A stretch of DNA of 64,000 nucleotides from Heterohyrax brucei. Its lineage: Eukaryota; Chordata; Mammalia; Hyracoidea; Procaviidae. The stretch is from NCBI GenBank assembly GCA_028571685.1, contig CM053166.1, positions 56,878,111 to 56,942,110 of the forward strand. Reading direction: 5' to 3'. Positions 10,932 through 21,994 of the stretch are shown one piece after another; the first letter of the stretch is position 1; every line of letters starts with the position of its first letter. The translations under genes were made by a program, and so were the position numbers. Below the pieces are notes generated by a model that was given only the letters and a program-made list of their open reading frames with translations, made no database searches and had not been told where the DNA came from.

Positions 10932-11280
10932 GCTTGGAAAAATGAATTGTGATAGACCAATCTGGTCAGGCACAAGTATGAGGCTTTTTGGTAGCCACCA
11001 TTTTTCCTGGACAGAAGGTACAGCTACCACCCATATGCCAGCGGAGAATGTACGTTGCTATGATGCTGAACAGGTTTCAGCAGTGCTCCAGGACTCAGAC
11101 AGACTAGGAAGAAAGGTCTGGTGATTTACTTCCAGAAAAACAGCCAATGGAAACCCTACAGACCACAAAGGTTCAATCTGCAACTCATCATGGGGATACA
11201 GCAGGACCGGGCAACTTTTCATTTCATTGTGTATGGGGTTGCCATGAGTTGGGGGCTGACTAGGTGGCAGCTAACTACAT
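10932..11280 (+). mobile_element. Internally deleted RTE element
   Basis: Joins an RTE 5' section (gttgctatgatgctgaacagg, cagactaggaagaaaggtctgg) to the RTE/SINE 3' end (gttgccatgagttgggggc, ggcagctaactaca). Similar in plan to 29495-29865. Confidence 0.65.
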
Positions 11281-11460
11281 TTTCCCTACCTTGCTAATGG
11301 ATTGCAACAAAGCAAGTCTCAGGTCCCCAAATTTGTCACATATACATTAAAAAGAGTACCACTTTCAGTCCTTGCTCTCTCATAGGATGTTCACCTGAGG
11401 CAAAGGCTATGGTATTCTAGAAGCAGGAGTCCATCAACCTTACAGTTGGCATCAGGCAAT

Positions 11461-11631
11461 CAAACCCCAAACCAAACCCACTGTCGTCAAGTCAATTCCA
11501 ACTCACAGAGGCCCTATTAGACAGAGCTGAACTGCCCCATAGAGTTTCCAAGAAGTATCTGGAGGATTTGAACTGCTGATCTTGTGGTTAGCAGCTGTAG
11601 CACTTAAACACTACACCACCAGGGTTTCCAT
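11461..11631 (-). mobile_element. AfroSINE
   Basis: Full-length minus copy from ccaaacccactgtcgtcaag to caccaccagggtttcc. Confidence 0.9.
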
Positions 11632-11745
11632 CAGGCAACCAGTATCTCCTAGTTCATGGCTGGAGAAAGGCACATTAGATATCCAGCTTTGATACTGCTG
11701 AGCACAGGATACATGCTTGTCTCCATCCTACCACCTGTTTGTACA

Positions 11746-11782
11746 GCCAAGCCAAGTGCCGTAGAGTTGGATCCGACTCATG
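11746..11782 (-). mobile_element. 37-bp SINE/RTE tail micro-insertion
   Basis: Only the 3' tail of the element in minus orientation, between exact 9-bp duplications GTTTGTACA (11737-11745 and 11783-11791). Confidence 0.8.
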
Positions 11783-12285
11783 GTTTGTACAAGGATGAGA
11801 AGTAAATTTATCTCTAAAGTATTTTAGCCAATCCACTCAGTGGCAGTGGGTTTGGTTATTTTTTTTTTGTTTAGATACCATGGATAGTTCTAAATCCAAC
11901 AATAAGAACCCATTTCTAATATCCACTATGCAGATTAACTTGAACAAGGATTATGCTAATTGGCAAGACATCTGGTGCTGAAAGGAGATAAAAGTAGACA
12001 CAGCATTTACAGAGTGACTTATCTGATTAAAATTAGGCAACCACTCTTGGAATGTGTATTCCTGTTAAGAGCAACTGACTGCCCCCTAGAATGTATCTTA
12101 AAGAACATACACATGTGTAACATACAGTCCGTATGTTAAATTAAATTGCAGACATCACAACAGTAAATGGAATACTATACACATGTAAAAGAGTAAGAGA
12201 TATCTCTACATCCCAAGAAGCAAGAATATGTAACATAATCCATTTTGTATAAAAAATAAAATAAAATCATACATATGATTGAAAG

Positions 12286-12447
12286 GAGCCCTTGTGGTCC
12301 AGTGGTTAAGAGCTACGGCTACTAACCAAAATGTTGGCAGTGTGACTCCACCAGCTACTTCTTAGAAATCCTATGGGTACAGTTCTCCATCCTATAGGGT
12401 CTCTATGAGTTGGAATTGACTGGAGGGCAATGGGTTTCGTTTTTATA
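12286..12447 (+). mobile_element. AfroSINE
   Basis: Plus-strand copy with the tRNA-like head (ggtccagtggttaagagct) and tail gcaatgggtttcgttttt. Confidence 0.85.
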
Positions 12448-12579
12448 TGATGACTAGGTATAGAGGAAAATCTAGACCCTATTAATCTAGAAAACCCAGA
12501 ACTCCTGTTTATTGCTACTCCTAGACAGTGTGATTGAAGGAAGAGAAAGGGTAACCCTTCACTTTCTTCTTTGTGCATT

Positions 12580-13112
12580 TTTTTTCTTTTGAATTTTTAT
12601 TATACAATGAGTACCATGAAGGAGGCAGTCCAAGTGCAGCTGGTTACCTTTCCCTGTGACTCAACAAATCAACCTTGTGCTTAGAACCAGAGGTGTCAGT
12701 CTGGCCTCTTGGATGGGATGCACATGTGGGCTAACTCCCTTTTTAGAGGCATCTTGACCCAAAACATATCCTATAGCAGCTGGTGGCTTATCAGCACATC
12801 CTTCCTTCCTTTGTCCTGAGCACAAGTCAGCATTCCCAGTAGCTGTTGAGCTAACTGAAGAATATACATTATACAGGCCTTGGCCAACCCCACTACTCTA
12901 CCAGTTCCCTGAAGGGAGGGAACAGGGATCCTTCTCTTGCGGTACCAAACGGCTGTGTGCAGACCATCTTCCTGCATCAGCTGCGAGGACTGTCCTGCTG
13001 GCTTGGAGACTGATGCTCACTACTGAAGCTGACCTTGCTCTGTCTTTTTTCTATGGGAGTAAAGAGTTGTTCCACCCACTGCCTGTGTGGAAGTCACATC
13101 TTTCTTGGTGAC
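12580..13112 (+). mobile_element. Possible retroviral LTR
   Basis: The end resembles a U5 (gagtaaagagttgttccaccc, ttggtgaccctgaca). No target duplication could be fixed, and the family is not recognised. Confidence 0.35.
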
Positions 13113-13765
13113 CCTGACACCTGTAAACCATGGAGTGGATTACTACTACCCTCGTGTGATGATAATCCCCCCATGGAGGTAGTAACAAGTATCACTTGCT
13201 CAACAAACAGTATGTATTACTACAGCAACATGAATTTTAAAAATTAACTCTTTTTACAGAATGATGTTGCAGAAGAATAATTACATCAGGAAATGTTTAC
13301 AATATACTGTTGAGTAAAAATACTATTAGATATGACAGCATTTTTTCCTCATACACACAACTCCTTGTGGCAGATAATATTCCCAAAGATACCGACACTA
13401 ATAAATATCATGACCCACATGCTCTTCTTACAATGTGACTGACATGCCTCCACTGACGGGTGAGAGGCAGTCTACGCTCATTCCCCTTGAATCTAGGCTG
13501 ACTTTCAAAACTTCCTTGACAAATAGAGTACAGGGGAAGTGATGCTGAGACTTTCTGAGGCTAGGTCATAAAAGTGTGTGTTGTGCAACTTACACGCTTA
13601 GAAGGCTGAGCTGCCATATAAAAAGTCTGGTTACCCTGAAGCCACCATGTTGAAGTATCCATGTGAAGAGAACATGGAGAAAGAGAGAGAGAGACGCCCT
13701 GTGAGCCCCAGCAACTCCAACCTCCAGCTGTTTGAGTCTTCCTGTTACCACAAACCTAAGCAGAG

Positions 13766-14468
13766 TTCATGCCGCCTGCCGCAAACAGCCAATCTTTGAG
13801 ACGGGTATGACGAGAAACAAGATGTTTTTATTGTATACTGGTATACAAGGAGACAGAGGGAATAAATTCCTCCAAAATCTGCCTCTCAGAAATGGAGGCT
13901 AGCTGGAAGTTTTATAGGAGAAGGGGATAAAATAACAACAACAACAAAAAAAAAAACCCAAAAAACCAAACCCACTGCCATCGAGTCGATTCTGACTCAT
14001 AGCGACCCTATAGACAGAGTAGAACTGCTCCATAGAGTTTCCAAGGAGTGCCTGGCAGATTTGAACTGTCGACCTTTTGGCTAGCAGACTATATAGCACT
14101 TATCCACAACATCACCAGGAAATGGAATAAGGTTTTATGTGTCCTAGAAATCTGTAGAACATTGATCTTCTTTAGGTGTTCACAGTGGTCATGTCCCAGA
14201 TGTGTTGATATTTTAACTGCTACTTGGGGCCCAGAGGTAGTCTCACTATCATGTAAGTTCTTGCAAGGCAGAATCTTGTGTGGTTTTTAGATTATTATCC
14301 CTTGTTTTTCCACAGTCCAAAAGACAGCATAGATTAGTCCTTAACTTTAAGAGAAACCAAGGGAAACAACGGACTCTCACTTAGAGACAGAATTAGAAAC
14401 AAAATGGTGCAGATTATGTTGAAGATGAGGCCACTTACTTTACTCTGCCTATTTACTCCCAGCCCAAT
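13766..14468 (-). mobile_element. Insertion inside MLT1, probably LTR-derived
   Basis: Starts near tgccgcctgccgc and ends near cagcccaatgcca. It separates the two halves of the MLT1 and carries a SINE at 13930-14121. TG...CA ends are suggestive, but no clean duplication was found. Confidence 0.4.
13930..14121 (-). mobile_element. AfroSINE
   Basis: Full-length minus copy, well preserved (caaacccactgccatcgag through catcaccagg) with an A-rich tail of about 20 bases. Confidence 0.9.
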
Positions 14469-14943
14469 GCCAGACATGAGAGTGAAGAAGGCTTTTCGGG
14501 GTGGCACCACATTCAGTCACCATCTGACTGTAACAGCATGAGCAATTGCAAACCAGGACCACCCAGCTGAGCTGCTCCCGAAACCCTGGCCCACCATAAC
14601 TCTGAGAGATACACATTACTGTTGTTTAAAGCCACTAAGTTTGGGGGAGATTTATTGTGCGGTAATAGGTAATTAATAAATATATTAATAAATATATCCC
14701 CTTTTGAGAGAACTTGCTGCTTTCTCAGGCTGCAAGGAGAAGCTGTTAAAGACTGGTTGACTCCACCACACACCTGCACACACCAACAGGTGGCGGAACC
14801 ACTGAAGGCTGCCGGACCCAAAAGGGGCTTCTCTGTTTCTCTTCTCGAAATTTGGAATACACTGATGCTGGGTCTCCTAGTTTGAGGGCACTAGATATTT
14901 AAGCTTCATTTTGTATCCCGTGTCTTAGCCTGCTGAGGAGGAG

Positions 14944-15360
14944 AATGAACCAAACTGAATTGTGTCTGCCCTAAAATATGTGTTAGAATCCTAAGCCCTA
15001 TAGTTGTGGATGTGATTCTGTTTGGAATAGGATTTTCTTAGTTGTGTTAATAAGGTGATATCAGTGCAGGACGTGTCCTAAACTTGATCACTTCTGAGTT
15101 ACAGAAACAGATTAGATACACAGGCTCAACAAATGGAAGAAGACAGATGCTATCTGACAATAAGAGAGGCAGCTGCATCCAGAAGCTTAGGAACTCCCAG
15201 GATTGCTACTAGATGCCAAAAAAGACAAAGAAGGACCTCACCTAGAGCCACATCCTGAATTCAGACTTCTAGCCTCCAGAATAGTTGAGAAAAAATTTCT
15301 GTTCTTTAAAGCTACCTACTTCCAATATTTCTGTTACAGCAGCATTAGGAATCTAAGACA
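14944..15360 (+). mobile_element. MaLR/MLT1-like LTR
   Basis: Same family as 5596-6281 (actgaattgtgtctgccc at the start, cagcagcattagg and ctaagaca at the end). No duplication could be recognised. Confidence 0.7.
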
Positions 15361-15479
15361 CAACCAAAGATAGGCAAGAAAGAGGAAGATCTCGTGGCCT
15401 TATTAAAAGTGGATGTAGGAAATCTTTCCTATTTTCTCTCCTGTTGCTGATGCGCTTCCCACTCCTTGGCTCATCCTTG

Positions 15480-15720
15480 AGATACTTATAACATCACCAT
15501 CACCATCATTATTCTAGTTAATGGTGGCTGAGCACTTACTATACTAGGCACTGTTTTAACTCATTTAATTCTCATATGACCTATGGGGAAAAACACTATT
15601 ATTAGCCCCATTTCACAGATGAGAAAACTGAGTGTCAAAAAGTAAAATAATTTGCCCAAGGTCATACAGGCAGGCAGCTAACAGAGCCCAAGTTCTTACA
15701 AGCTGTTTACTCAACACTGC
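15480..15720 (-). repeat. MIR-like ancient SINE
   Basis: Minus-strand MIR hallmarks: ccatttcacagatgagaaaac, ttgcccaaggtcatacaggc. Confidence 0.75.
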
Positions 15721-16151
15721 TGCTATATGCCTTTATACCCTGTCAATAAAGGCCCCTTCTTTAAGATGTTAAGGGCTTAAGGTGAGTGGATGAGTTACTT
15801 GCAACCAGTCTTTCCAATTAAGTTAAGTATGTATAAGGTCATTCCAGTTTGGCAAAATTTGATACAACTAGACTTAACATGAGTATAAGTGAGAAGAATG
15901 CAACACTTGCTGCAAACCCAAGGTGGCTCAAGTGCATGTCTTGGGTCAGAACTGCAGGTCACTGGGCTTCCAGGGTTGCAGCCCACCTACTGGTGTTAAC
16001 ACTGCTGGGGATGGAAGGGAGGCAGAAAGAACCACAGGCAGGAAGCGGGGTGGGGGAGAAAGGGCGCTGTCAAGCGAAGAGTACCCATACCCAACCCCAA
16101 GGAAACGCAGAAGAGGATGGAAGGAAATGAATCAAAGTTCCAGGACTTCAG

Positions 16152-16352
16152 TCAATATCTACTGCTGCCAAGTCAACTTCAACTCAGAATGATCCCACAG
16201 GACAGAGTAGAACTGTCCATAGGGTTTCCAAGGCTGTAATCCTTATAGAAGCTGATTGCCACATTTTTCTCCCACAGAGCAGCTGGTGGGTTTCAACTGC
16301 TGATCTTTCAGTTAGCAGGCAAGCATGTAACCATTGTGCCACCAAGACTCCT
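16152..16352 (-). mobile_element. AfroSINE, long variant
   Basis: Contains the extra segment of the long form (gctgtaatccttatagaagc, gagcagctggtgggtttcaac) between the usual tail and head. Confidence 0.8.
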
Positions 16353-16517
16353 TACTTTACTTAATAATTATGCATTATCAATGGCTCATTAGTTGTGACA
16401 AATGTACCATACTAACGTAAGATGTTAACAACAGGAGAAACTGAGTGTGGGGTACAGTATATGGGAACTCTCTGTGCTAGCTTTGAAACTTGTCTCTAAA
16501 GCCAAAACTGTTTTAAA

Positions 16518-16724
16518 GTAAAAATTAGTTGCCTCAGAGTCCATTCTGACTCATGGCAATCCCATGTACATCAGAATAGAATTGTGCTCTACAGAGTTGT
16601 CAGGGGCCGGTTTTTTGCAAGGAGATCACCAGGCCTTTCTCCTGAGGTACCTCTGGGCAAATATGAACCTCTAACCTTTTGGTTAGTGGCCAAGAGCTTA
16701 ACCATTTGAGCCATCCGAGGACTC
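16518..16724 (-). mobile_element. AfroSINE, divergent long variant
   Basis: Minus copy with aaggagatcaccaggcctttc and cctctgggcaaatatgaacc in place of the standard middle. The same subtype occurs at 24564 and, in part, at 30912. Confidence 0.75.
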
Positions 16725-16959
16725 ATTCTAAAATAAAAGGCTTATTCAAACAAACAATCTAACAAAAAAACAAACTCTAACTGGAAGGCTAAGCAGGGTG
16801 GTGGACAAAGGCAAGACCAGGGAATACTAGGGAATGAGTTAGGGACACAAGGCTATGAGCTCCTTCAGGGCCAGGCATGAGTGTTATCCACCTTTCTCTC
16901 CCCAACTCCAAGCCCCATACACAGCACACACCGGAACTCAAGATGTGTGCAGAGGTGCC

Positions 16960-17860
16960 ATAAGATGACAACGATAATCCAAAACCAGACTTTGGTGCTT
17001 CGCCTCTCAGCTCGCACTAATGCCAGAAAGAGGTCAGCGCAAAGCATTCCCAGGCTGCTCTGCGCAGTGTTCCTGTGTAGCCTTCCCAAGGAGGAGAGAG
17101 GCTATCTGGAGACTAGAGATCTTTCATTAATAAATCATCACATTCATAAGAAGGGGAAGTATCTGCCAGAGGTGATGAGTGGAGAGGGAGCACACTTGGC
17201 TTCCTGATGCTGGTAATGGGTTGGTAATGACCAGTTCACACTCTTTAGTCTAGACTCTTTCCCCTTATGGTCAGCAAGATGGATGCCCACCAGCTGGCTA
17301 GAGCTAGGAGTGTGGTCTCCCAAGAGGACGGGGAGAGAAGGGGTGGAGGGTGGGTCTTGAAGACATTGCTGGAAGCTTTAAATAGCTGGGGAAGGGGACA
17401 TGGAGAAGAGGCAGTGACTAGGGCAGAAGGGGTAGCCAGGCAGGTTTGAGGGCCCAGATGAGAGACAACTGCCATGATAGGGGAGTTTCCGCAGCAGCAA
17501 TCAGTAGCCCATGATAGGAAGAGAAGGTTGGCAGCTGCAACGTTCCAGGATCAGGATTTTGCCCACTAGCTCCGAGAGAACTGAGAGGAAAAGGAGTGAG
17601 GGTGTGGTCAGCAGAAAGAGTGAGAAATGAAACTGTTCAGAGCCAAACAGGGACCTCAAAACAGGAGAGTTGATAGGGGGAAGTAGAAGACCCGGGGGTC
17701 TGCTTGGGTGATCAAGCATCCAGCCAGGTCCTGTCAGCTCCAGAGATGCTGTCTGGAAAATAATCGCGGCTAAGGCATAGCCTTGCCTGTTTTTGCAGTT
17801 ACCTGGAATTGAACTTACTGTGATCTACACGGTTCAGCTATAAATAAGCAGGGACCAGGG
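16960..17860. other. Unique intergenic sequence
   Basis: No repeat or gene recognised. Purine-rich tracts (17290-17420) and several short open frames are present, none with protein motifs. Confidence 0.5.
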
Positions 17861-17867
17861 TTCACAT

Positions 17868-17941
17868 GGAAACCTTGGTGGTACAGTGGTCAAGAATTCA
17901 GCTGCTAACCAAAAAGTCTGCAGCTCGAATCCATCAGGCAC
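17868..17941 (+). mobile_element. AfroSINE head, truncated
   Basis: tRNA-like head only (ggtacagtggtcaagaattc to atccatcaggcacc), cut off where the next SINE begins. Confidence 0.75.
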
Positions 17942-18131
17942 CCCAGGGTAGCACAAGGGGTTTACACTAGACTACTAACCTAACGGTTGGTGGTTTGAAC
18001 CTACCCAGCAGGGCCCTGGTAATCTGTTTCTGTAAAGATTATAGCCAAGAAAGACCTATGGAGCCCAGTTCTATTCTGCAACGCATGAGGGCACCACGAG
18101 TCAGAATTGATTCAATGGCAGCAGTTTCTAT
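17942..18131 (+). mobile_element. AfroSINE variant joined to preceding head
   Basis: A second SINE head (gtagcacaaggggtttacac) begins directly after the first and runs to ggcagcagtttc. It is a long-variant body (tctgtaaagattatagcc). Confidence 0.75.
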
Positions 18132-18224
18132 ATGTGTGTGTTCACACAGCACACTGTAAGCATGCATTTGATAAACAAATGAGTGACTAAACAAATTGGC
18201 AAATAATGGTTTCCATTCACGTTA

Positions 18225-18397
18225 GTTGGAAACCCTAGTGGTGTTGTGGTTAAGTGCTACGGCTGCTAACCAAAAGATCTGCAGCTGAAATCCTCCAAGT
18301 GCTCCTTAGAACCTCTGTGGGGCAGTTCTATTCTGCCCTCTAGGGTCATTATAAGTTCAAATTGACTTGACGGCAGTGGGTTTGGTTTTTTAATTTA
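18225..18397 (+). mobile_element. AfroSINE
   Basis: Complete plus copy, ggaaaccctagtggtgttgtg to gggtttggttttttaat. The A-box-like tgtggttaagtg and B-box-like region mark its tRNA origin. Confidence 0.9.
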
Positions 18398-18439
18398 TGT
18401 TAGTTTAGATATCCTGATCTACCAGTAAAATGCACGAAT

Positions 18440-18610
18440 CTTAAGAGCTTGTTGAAGTTTTACCAATGTATATGCCCCACGTAACCACCACCCAGATTAA
18501 GATCCAGAACATGTTCATCTCTGGATCGTGCCCTTTCCTAGTCAATGCCTGCCTTATTCCCAGAGATAACAAATATTCTGACTACTATTATTGTAGATTC
18601 AGAGGACAAG
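18440..18610 (-). mobile_element. Old L1 3' fragment
   Basis: Contains accaccacccagattaagat and cagaacatgttcatc, typical of old L1 3' ends on the minus strand. Confidence 0.6.
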
Positions 18611-18835
18611 CATTTTCCCTTAGATTTTCTCAAGGGGATTGGAAGAACTATCACTGAAGTCAGTGTCTCGTGGCTCATTGAGATGAAGTACTCACAAATA
18701 CTTGTAAATAAGATGGCTCTCTGTCTCAGTCAGGGTTTAATCAGGAGAACAAAATCCCTCTAAGTATTTTAGGCAAAAAGATTTTCATACTGAGCATTAA
18801 GGCACTTACAAAATCACTAGACAGATCTCAAGAAA

Positions 18836-19006
18836 GACAGCCAGCCAAGTGCCGTCGAGTCGGATCTGACTCATGGCGACCCTTGGCTGGCTAGCAACTT
18901 CTAAGTTTTGATCTAAATACACAACATGCAGTAGGTAAGAGAACAGTCACACGAGAACCTCGGCTTTTGAGCAAGCATGATTTTACTGTTGTTAGATAAA
19001 AATACT
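18836..19006 (-). mobile_element. 171-bp chimeric retroposon with AfroSINE/RTE tail
   Basis: Bounded by exact 16-bp direct repeats GACAGATCTCAAGAAA (18820-18835 and 19007-19022). The left about 50 bp are the SINE/RTE tail in minus orientation (ccaagtgccgtcgagtcgg). The remaining about 120 bp match no part of the SINEs in this window. Read on the minus strand it is an unknown body followed by the shared tail. Confidence 0.75.
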
Positions 19007-19319
19007 GACAGATCTCAAGAAAAGGATGTGTTAATCCCAAGCCACTGCTAAAGAGTCTAGGATTTCTTGGTCAGAAGCCCCAAACACCCAGTCAAGCCAG
19101 CTGATGCAAAAGAGGAAGCTCAGTTACAAAGATTCCGAGACATTTCACAAGCTGCTAAGTCAGGAAATGCAGCTGAGTCTCTACAGCAACAACAACCAAG
19201 AACTGCAAAGCTGGCAGGAAGTGAGGACACATCTGGTCTTTCTTCTCTAGTTGACTCTGAATATTTTCTTTCACTCTTTCCTTTCTGCAGTCCAGCTCTC
19301 TGCTTCTCTGAGTACATGG

Positions 19320-19499
19320 CCAAACCAAAAGCCAAATCTGCTGGTGTTGAGTCGATTCAGATTCACAGTTACCCTATAGGGACCCTGTATTAGAGAGTAG
19401 AACTGCCCCCCAGGGTTTGCAAGGAATGCCTGGTAGAGTCAAACTGTCACCCTTTAGTTAGCAGCCACAGCTCTTAAGCAATACACCACCAGGATTCCT
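19320..19499 (-). mobile_element. AfroSINE
   Basis: Minus copy from ccaaatctgctggtgttgag to acaccaccaggattcc with a small internal duplication of gaccctgta. Confidence 0.85.
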
Positions 19500-19866
19500 G
19501 ACTACATGTGGCAAGAGACAGTACTTCTCAGGTCTCCCTGTTCAAGTGCCACAAAAAAATCACTAGTATCTCTTGATACCTATCCCACAGTTCTAGGACA
19601 GAAAATCTGACAGGCACAGTCTGAGTCACATGACCTTTTGTGGTTCAGTTTGCCAGGCAGATGGGTTCATACTGTACAAACAAGACCATAGGGGACATGA
19701 GAGGGGGTGAAAGTTCTTAAAAACAGAAAGGGTGGTCCATGCTGTGCTCTCAAAAGGTGGTGTATTGCAGTGCCCTGTCAGCCTGAAATAAACAGTCTGC
19801 CTGGCAGCTACATTCCAGCTGTGGAAACAGACATGACAGAGCCTAATGCTTTGGTTGTATACTCAC

Positions 19867-20401
19867 CGTCAAGGATTGAATTGGGTCCCCCAAAAATGTG
19901 TGTAGCCATTGGGCTGGACCATGATTCCCAGTATTGTGGGGTTGGTTTCCATTTTAGGAATTTCCTATGTTGTAAATCCTCATCTCTGCTTGTGGTTAAT
20001 AGGGCAAGATTGGATCATGTTAAAGAGGATCAGAGTAGGACTGTAACATCTCCACTAAGGGAGTTTCCCTGGAGTACAGCTAGCATCACCTTTCATACTA
20101 CAAGAGATAAAAGGAAAGGGAAACAAGCAGAGAGTGGGGGACCTCACACCATCAAGAAAGCATTGCTGGGAGCAGAGTGCATCCTTCGGGCCTGAGGTTC
20201 CTGTGCCGAGATGCTTCCAGACCAAAGACAGGCTGATGCAACACAAGGATCTCCCTCTAGAGCCTACAGAGAGTGTGTTCACCTGGAGCTGGCACCTTGA
20301 ATTCAGATTTCCAGCCTATTGGACTGTAAGAACAAGCTTTCCTTTGTTAAAGCCATCTACTTGTGGTATTTCTGTCAGAGCAGTATTAGATGACCAAGAC
20401 A
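19867..20401 (+). mobile_element. MaLR/MLT1-like solo LTR with exact 5-bp TSD
   Basis: 535 bp, ends in ...gaccaagaca, flanked by CTCAC at 19862-19866 and 20402-20406. The first dinucleotide is CG, a mutated TG. Internal landmarks match the 5596 copy. Confidence 0.85.
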
Positions 20402-20499
20402 CTCACTGAGCCAATTTTGTGTAACCAAAGTTCCTGTGTTGCTTGCATTTTGGGAGAGAATATACTAACCAGGTTGACACAATAGTTACACACCTGTCA

Positions 20500-21262
20500 T
20501 GCTGGGAGACATCCCCGACAGCTTTTTCGGGGCACCATGAAGGGAGGGTACGGCGTCGACAGAGGAAATGAGACTGAGACAGGAAAGAGTTCTGAGGAAG
20601 AATGGCATCCCGTCAAGGTCTGTCTTCCTTTATTTTTTATAATCAATGAGGTGATGTAATTTTACCCTGGTCTTTGGCCACATAAGCTGTTGGTTAGAAA
20701 GAAGTTGATACCTCGTGGTCTCTTTCCATGTTAATTGTCAAGGTCTTCTAGATAACGGCCCGAGGCAAGTATATTGTGGTGATAATTAACAGTGAAAACA
20801 AAGTTATGCCCCGAGCTCAATCAGCCCTATCTATACCTCAAGGTTAAAAGGTACAGGAGGAGGGGTCTAAAGGTTATAATCTCTATTTGTTCCTACTTTG
20901 CTCTTTATTTTATCTCTTTCTGTGGGGCAGTAAACACCTACCTTCCCCCACCCTATGCCTTTCTTAAGCTGTTCTAAGAAGGGTATTTCGTTTCACATGT
21001 TGTGGGGGGGGATGTGCAGTTGGGGGAAGCCAGTGGGGCTGGGCCAGCCTTGGCATTCCCAGGCTGGGCGTTCCAGGGCTGGGTGTTCCCGGGCTCAGCG
21101 TTTGTCCTTGTGCCGGGAGATGAGGGGGTATTTTTGAGGAGAGTTTAATTAGAATGAAAAATATACGGCCAGAAATATGTCAGGGGTGAGATGCATCTGC
21201 CTGCCATCACATAGGCTTGTGGCTTTGCTCACAGAGGTCTTTGTGGGTGATGGGCTTTGGCA
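20500..21262 (-). mobile_element. Solo LTR with 6-bp TSD (class II/ERVK-like), copy 1
   Basis: 763 bp, TG...CA, flanked by exact CTGTCA (20494-20499 and 21263-21268). Homologous to 22949-23890 (shared: ggcgtcg near the start, ttattttttataat, ctgttctaagaagggtattt). The orientation is inferred from a reversed AATAAA in ctttattttttataat. The 6-bp duplication is typical of ERVK-type integrases. Confidence 0.85.
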
Positions 21263-21354
21263 CTGTCATAGATTCAATTGCATCCCTCCCAAAACTGTAT
21301 GTAGCTATTCGGCTAAGCCATGATTCCAGGTATTATATGATGTTCGTATATATA

Positions 21355-21384
21355 GTCGGATCCAACTTGACGACACTTGGCTGC
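21355..21384 (+). mobile_element. 30-bp SINE/RTE tail micro-insertion
   Basis: agtcggatccaacttgacg through cacttggctgc inside the LTR at 20495-21774, between short AT direct repeats (tatata/atatat). Confidence 0.65.
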
Positions 21385-21794
21385 ATATATGTTGTAAATC
21401 CTGCCTCTAGGATGTTAATCAGGGAGAATGGTCAACCACTGCGTTGGTATGGCAGGACTCCATCTATAAGTGTATTGTTCCTTGAGACAGTTTCTTGGAA
21501 TACAGAGGGAAAGGAAGCAAGCAGAGCACTGGGGACTTCATACCATCAGGAAAGAAGCAGTGCCATGCTGGGAGCAGAGTGCATCTGATGGATCCCGGGT
21601 CCCTGTGCCTCAGAAGCTCAAGTCCAGGGGAAGATTGATGACAAGGACCTTCCCCTGGAGTGGACACCTAACTTTGGACCTTTATCCTGCTTTTCTGTGA
21701 GAAAATAAACTTCCCTTTGTTAAAGCCATCCACTTGTAGTATCTCTGTTATAGAAGCACCAGGTGACTAAAGCAACATCTCATTGTAAATTAAT

Positions 21795-21969
21795 GTTGTT
21801 GTTTGGTGCTTTAAGTCTGTTCTGACTCATAGCAATCCTATGTATAACAGAACAAAACGTTATCCTGTCCTTCACCATCACAATCATTGCCACATTTGTG
21901 CCTACTGTTGCAGCCACTGTGTCAATCCATCTCACTGAGGGTCTTCCTCTTTTCTGCTGACCCTCTACT
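21795..21969 (-). mobile_element. 5'-truncated RTE 3' end with 11-bp TSD
   Basis: 175-bp minus copy of the RTE 3' region (gttgttgtttggtgctttaag, ccactgtgtcaatccatctc), flanked by exact TGTAAATTAAT at 21784-21794 and 21970-21980. Confidence 0.8.
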
Positions 21970-21994
21970 GTAAATTAATAAACTGCCAAATATA

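Larger units (their letters stand above)
13360..14690 (+). mobile_element. MLT1-type LTR split by a later insertion
   Basis: Part 1 (about 13360-13765) carries cttgaatctaggctgac, gctgccatataaaaagtctgg and ccagctgtttgagtcttcc. Part 2 (about 14470-14680) resumes with gagtgaagaaggc and ends gttgtttaaagccactaag. The roughly 0.7 kb between them is a younger insertion. Confidence 0.7.
20495..21774 (+). mobile_element. MaLR/MLT1-like LTR interrupted by another LTR
   Basis: The first five bases TGTCA are at 20495-20499; the rest resumes at 21269 and ends at 21774 (...actaaagca). Flanks ACACC (20490-20494) and ACATC (21775-21779) form a target duplication with one mismatch. It also contains a 30-bp SINE-tail insertion. 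Confidence 0.8.

Noticed and set aside
12771..13247. Possible small genes on both strands near 13 kb
   Set aside because: The sequence looks like an LTR 3' end (ttggtgaccctgaca); the frames have no motif.
16881..17207. A 108-codon plus-strand frame in unique sequence
   Set aside because: Overlapping open frames exist on the other strand, and there is no start context or motif. Kept only as unannotated intergenic DNA.
18839..18893. Inverted 10-mers GCCAGCCAAG/CTTGGCTGGC suggesting a small hairpin element
   Set aside because: The left arm is part of the variable SINE/RTE tail, and the outer 16-bp direct repeats explain the insertion better.
19707..20195. A 162-codon plus-strand frame
   Set aside because: Most of it runs through the MaLR/MLT1-like LTR at 19867-20401, so it is not a gene.
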